A DNA stretch of 64,000 nt from NCBI RefSeq assembly GCF_017161565.1, contig NZ_CP066796.1, forward strand, positions 558,001-622,000. The letters run 5' to 3'. Below are positions 63,952-64,000 of the stretch, piece by piece. The stretch is from Erwinia amylovora (GTDB taxonomy: Bacteria > Pseudomonadota > Gammaproteobacteria > Enterobacterales > Enterobacteriaceae). Each line of letters opens with the position of its first letter. Within the stretch, counting starts at the first letter, position 1. Under the pieces are notes generated by a model. The model did not search any database. It was not told where the DNA came from and saw nothing but the letters and a program-made list of their open reading frames with translations. A program made the translations under genes and the position numbers.

Positions 63952-64000
63952 ATGGCTAAATTATCTCTTAAGATGCTGCTCTTGCTGCCGGTATTGCTGT
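63952..64000 (+). CDS. hrcJ: HrcJ, inner-membrane ring lipoprotein, 5' end only
   Basis: Only the first 16 codons are in the window (MAKLSLKMLLLLPVLL), a lipoprotein-type signal peptide. Identity is from position after hrpAB in the conserved hrpA-hrpB-hrcJ order. Confidence 0.8.
   Translation, partial: MAKLSLKMLLLLPVLL

Overview
The window comes from a plant-associated enterobacterium, almost certainly an Erwinia of the amylovora / pyrifoliae / tasmaniensis / piriflorinigrans group. Most housekeeping-type genes have close Escherichia coli counterparts (ylaC, ydcR, yddG, mdtIJ, btsSR-btsT-yjiX, ftnA, ivy, ampRC). The last 24 kb hold a group I Hrp type III secretion cluster flanked by hrpK and the hsvABC genes, an arrangement I know from the fire-blight group. 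All family assignments are from recognition of the sequence; no database search was run.

Layout. 1-4.0 kb: minus-strand Csu-type chaperone-usher pilus operon, with the usher running off the left edge. 4.4-12.8 kb: a MocR-type regulator (ydcR-like), ylaC, a periplasmic protein of unknown function, a ToxR/ToxS-like membrane regulator pair, a PAP2 phosphatase, a Fur-box siderophore-binding protein and ferritin. 12.8-14.1 kb: gene graveyard with relics of a FecCD/FecE-type ABC transporter. 14.15-17.7 kb: a Hrp box matching all fixed consensus positions, followed by a DUF5993-like small membrane protein, a DsbB-like protein, a frameshifted phytochelatin-synthase-like peptidase and a gamma-glutamyltransferase. 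17.9-24.2 kb: a beta-glucoside PTS operon (IIB-IIC-IIA and two GH1 phospho-beta-glucosidases) with a divergent AscG-like repressor. 24.3-30.2 kb: NCS1 permease, LuxR-type regulator, GNAT relic, Lrp-type regulator, yddG, mdtJI. 30.7-35.7 kb: BtsS/BtsR with yjiX and btsT. 36-39.6 kb: ampR/ampC, ivy (with its own Hrp-box-like promoter) and virK. 39.7-46 kb: hrpK, hsvA, hsvB, hsvC. 46.1-46.9 kb: a frameshifted thioesterase and a GNAT enzyme. 47-64 kb: hrcU-T-S-R-Q-hrpP-O-hrcN-hrpQ-hrcV-hrpJ (minus strand), then hrpL, hrpXY, hrpS, an inserted relic segment (3' end of hsdR plus a broken YgjP-like metallopeptidase), and hrpA, hrpB and the start of hrcJ (plus strand).

Regulatory logic. HrpX/HrpY and HrpS act upstream of hrpL. 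The hrpL leader shows a sigma-54 -24/-12 element, a TGCAA-N4-TTGCA dyad like the reported HrpS site, and an additional perfect inverted repeat. HrpL would then read Hrp boxes before hrpA, hrpJ, hrpK and hsvA and, on sequence grounds, also before ivy and before the glutathione-related operon at 14.2 kb. Those last two would add periplasmic and cell-wall functions to the HrpL regulon and are the most interesting observations here.

Gene decay is frequent: the FecCDE-type relics, the hsdR relic, a GNAT gene with a premature stop, and three genes broken by exactly one base each (15.69, 46.2 and 62.8 kb). Sequencing error is a live alternative for those three.
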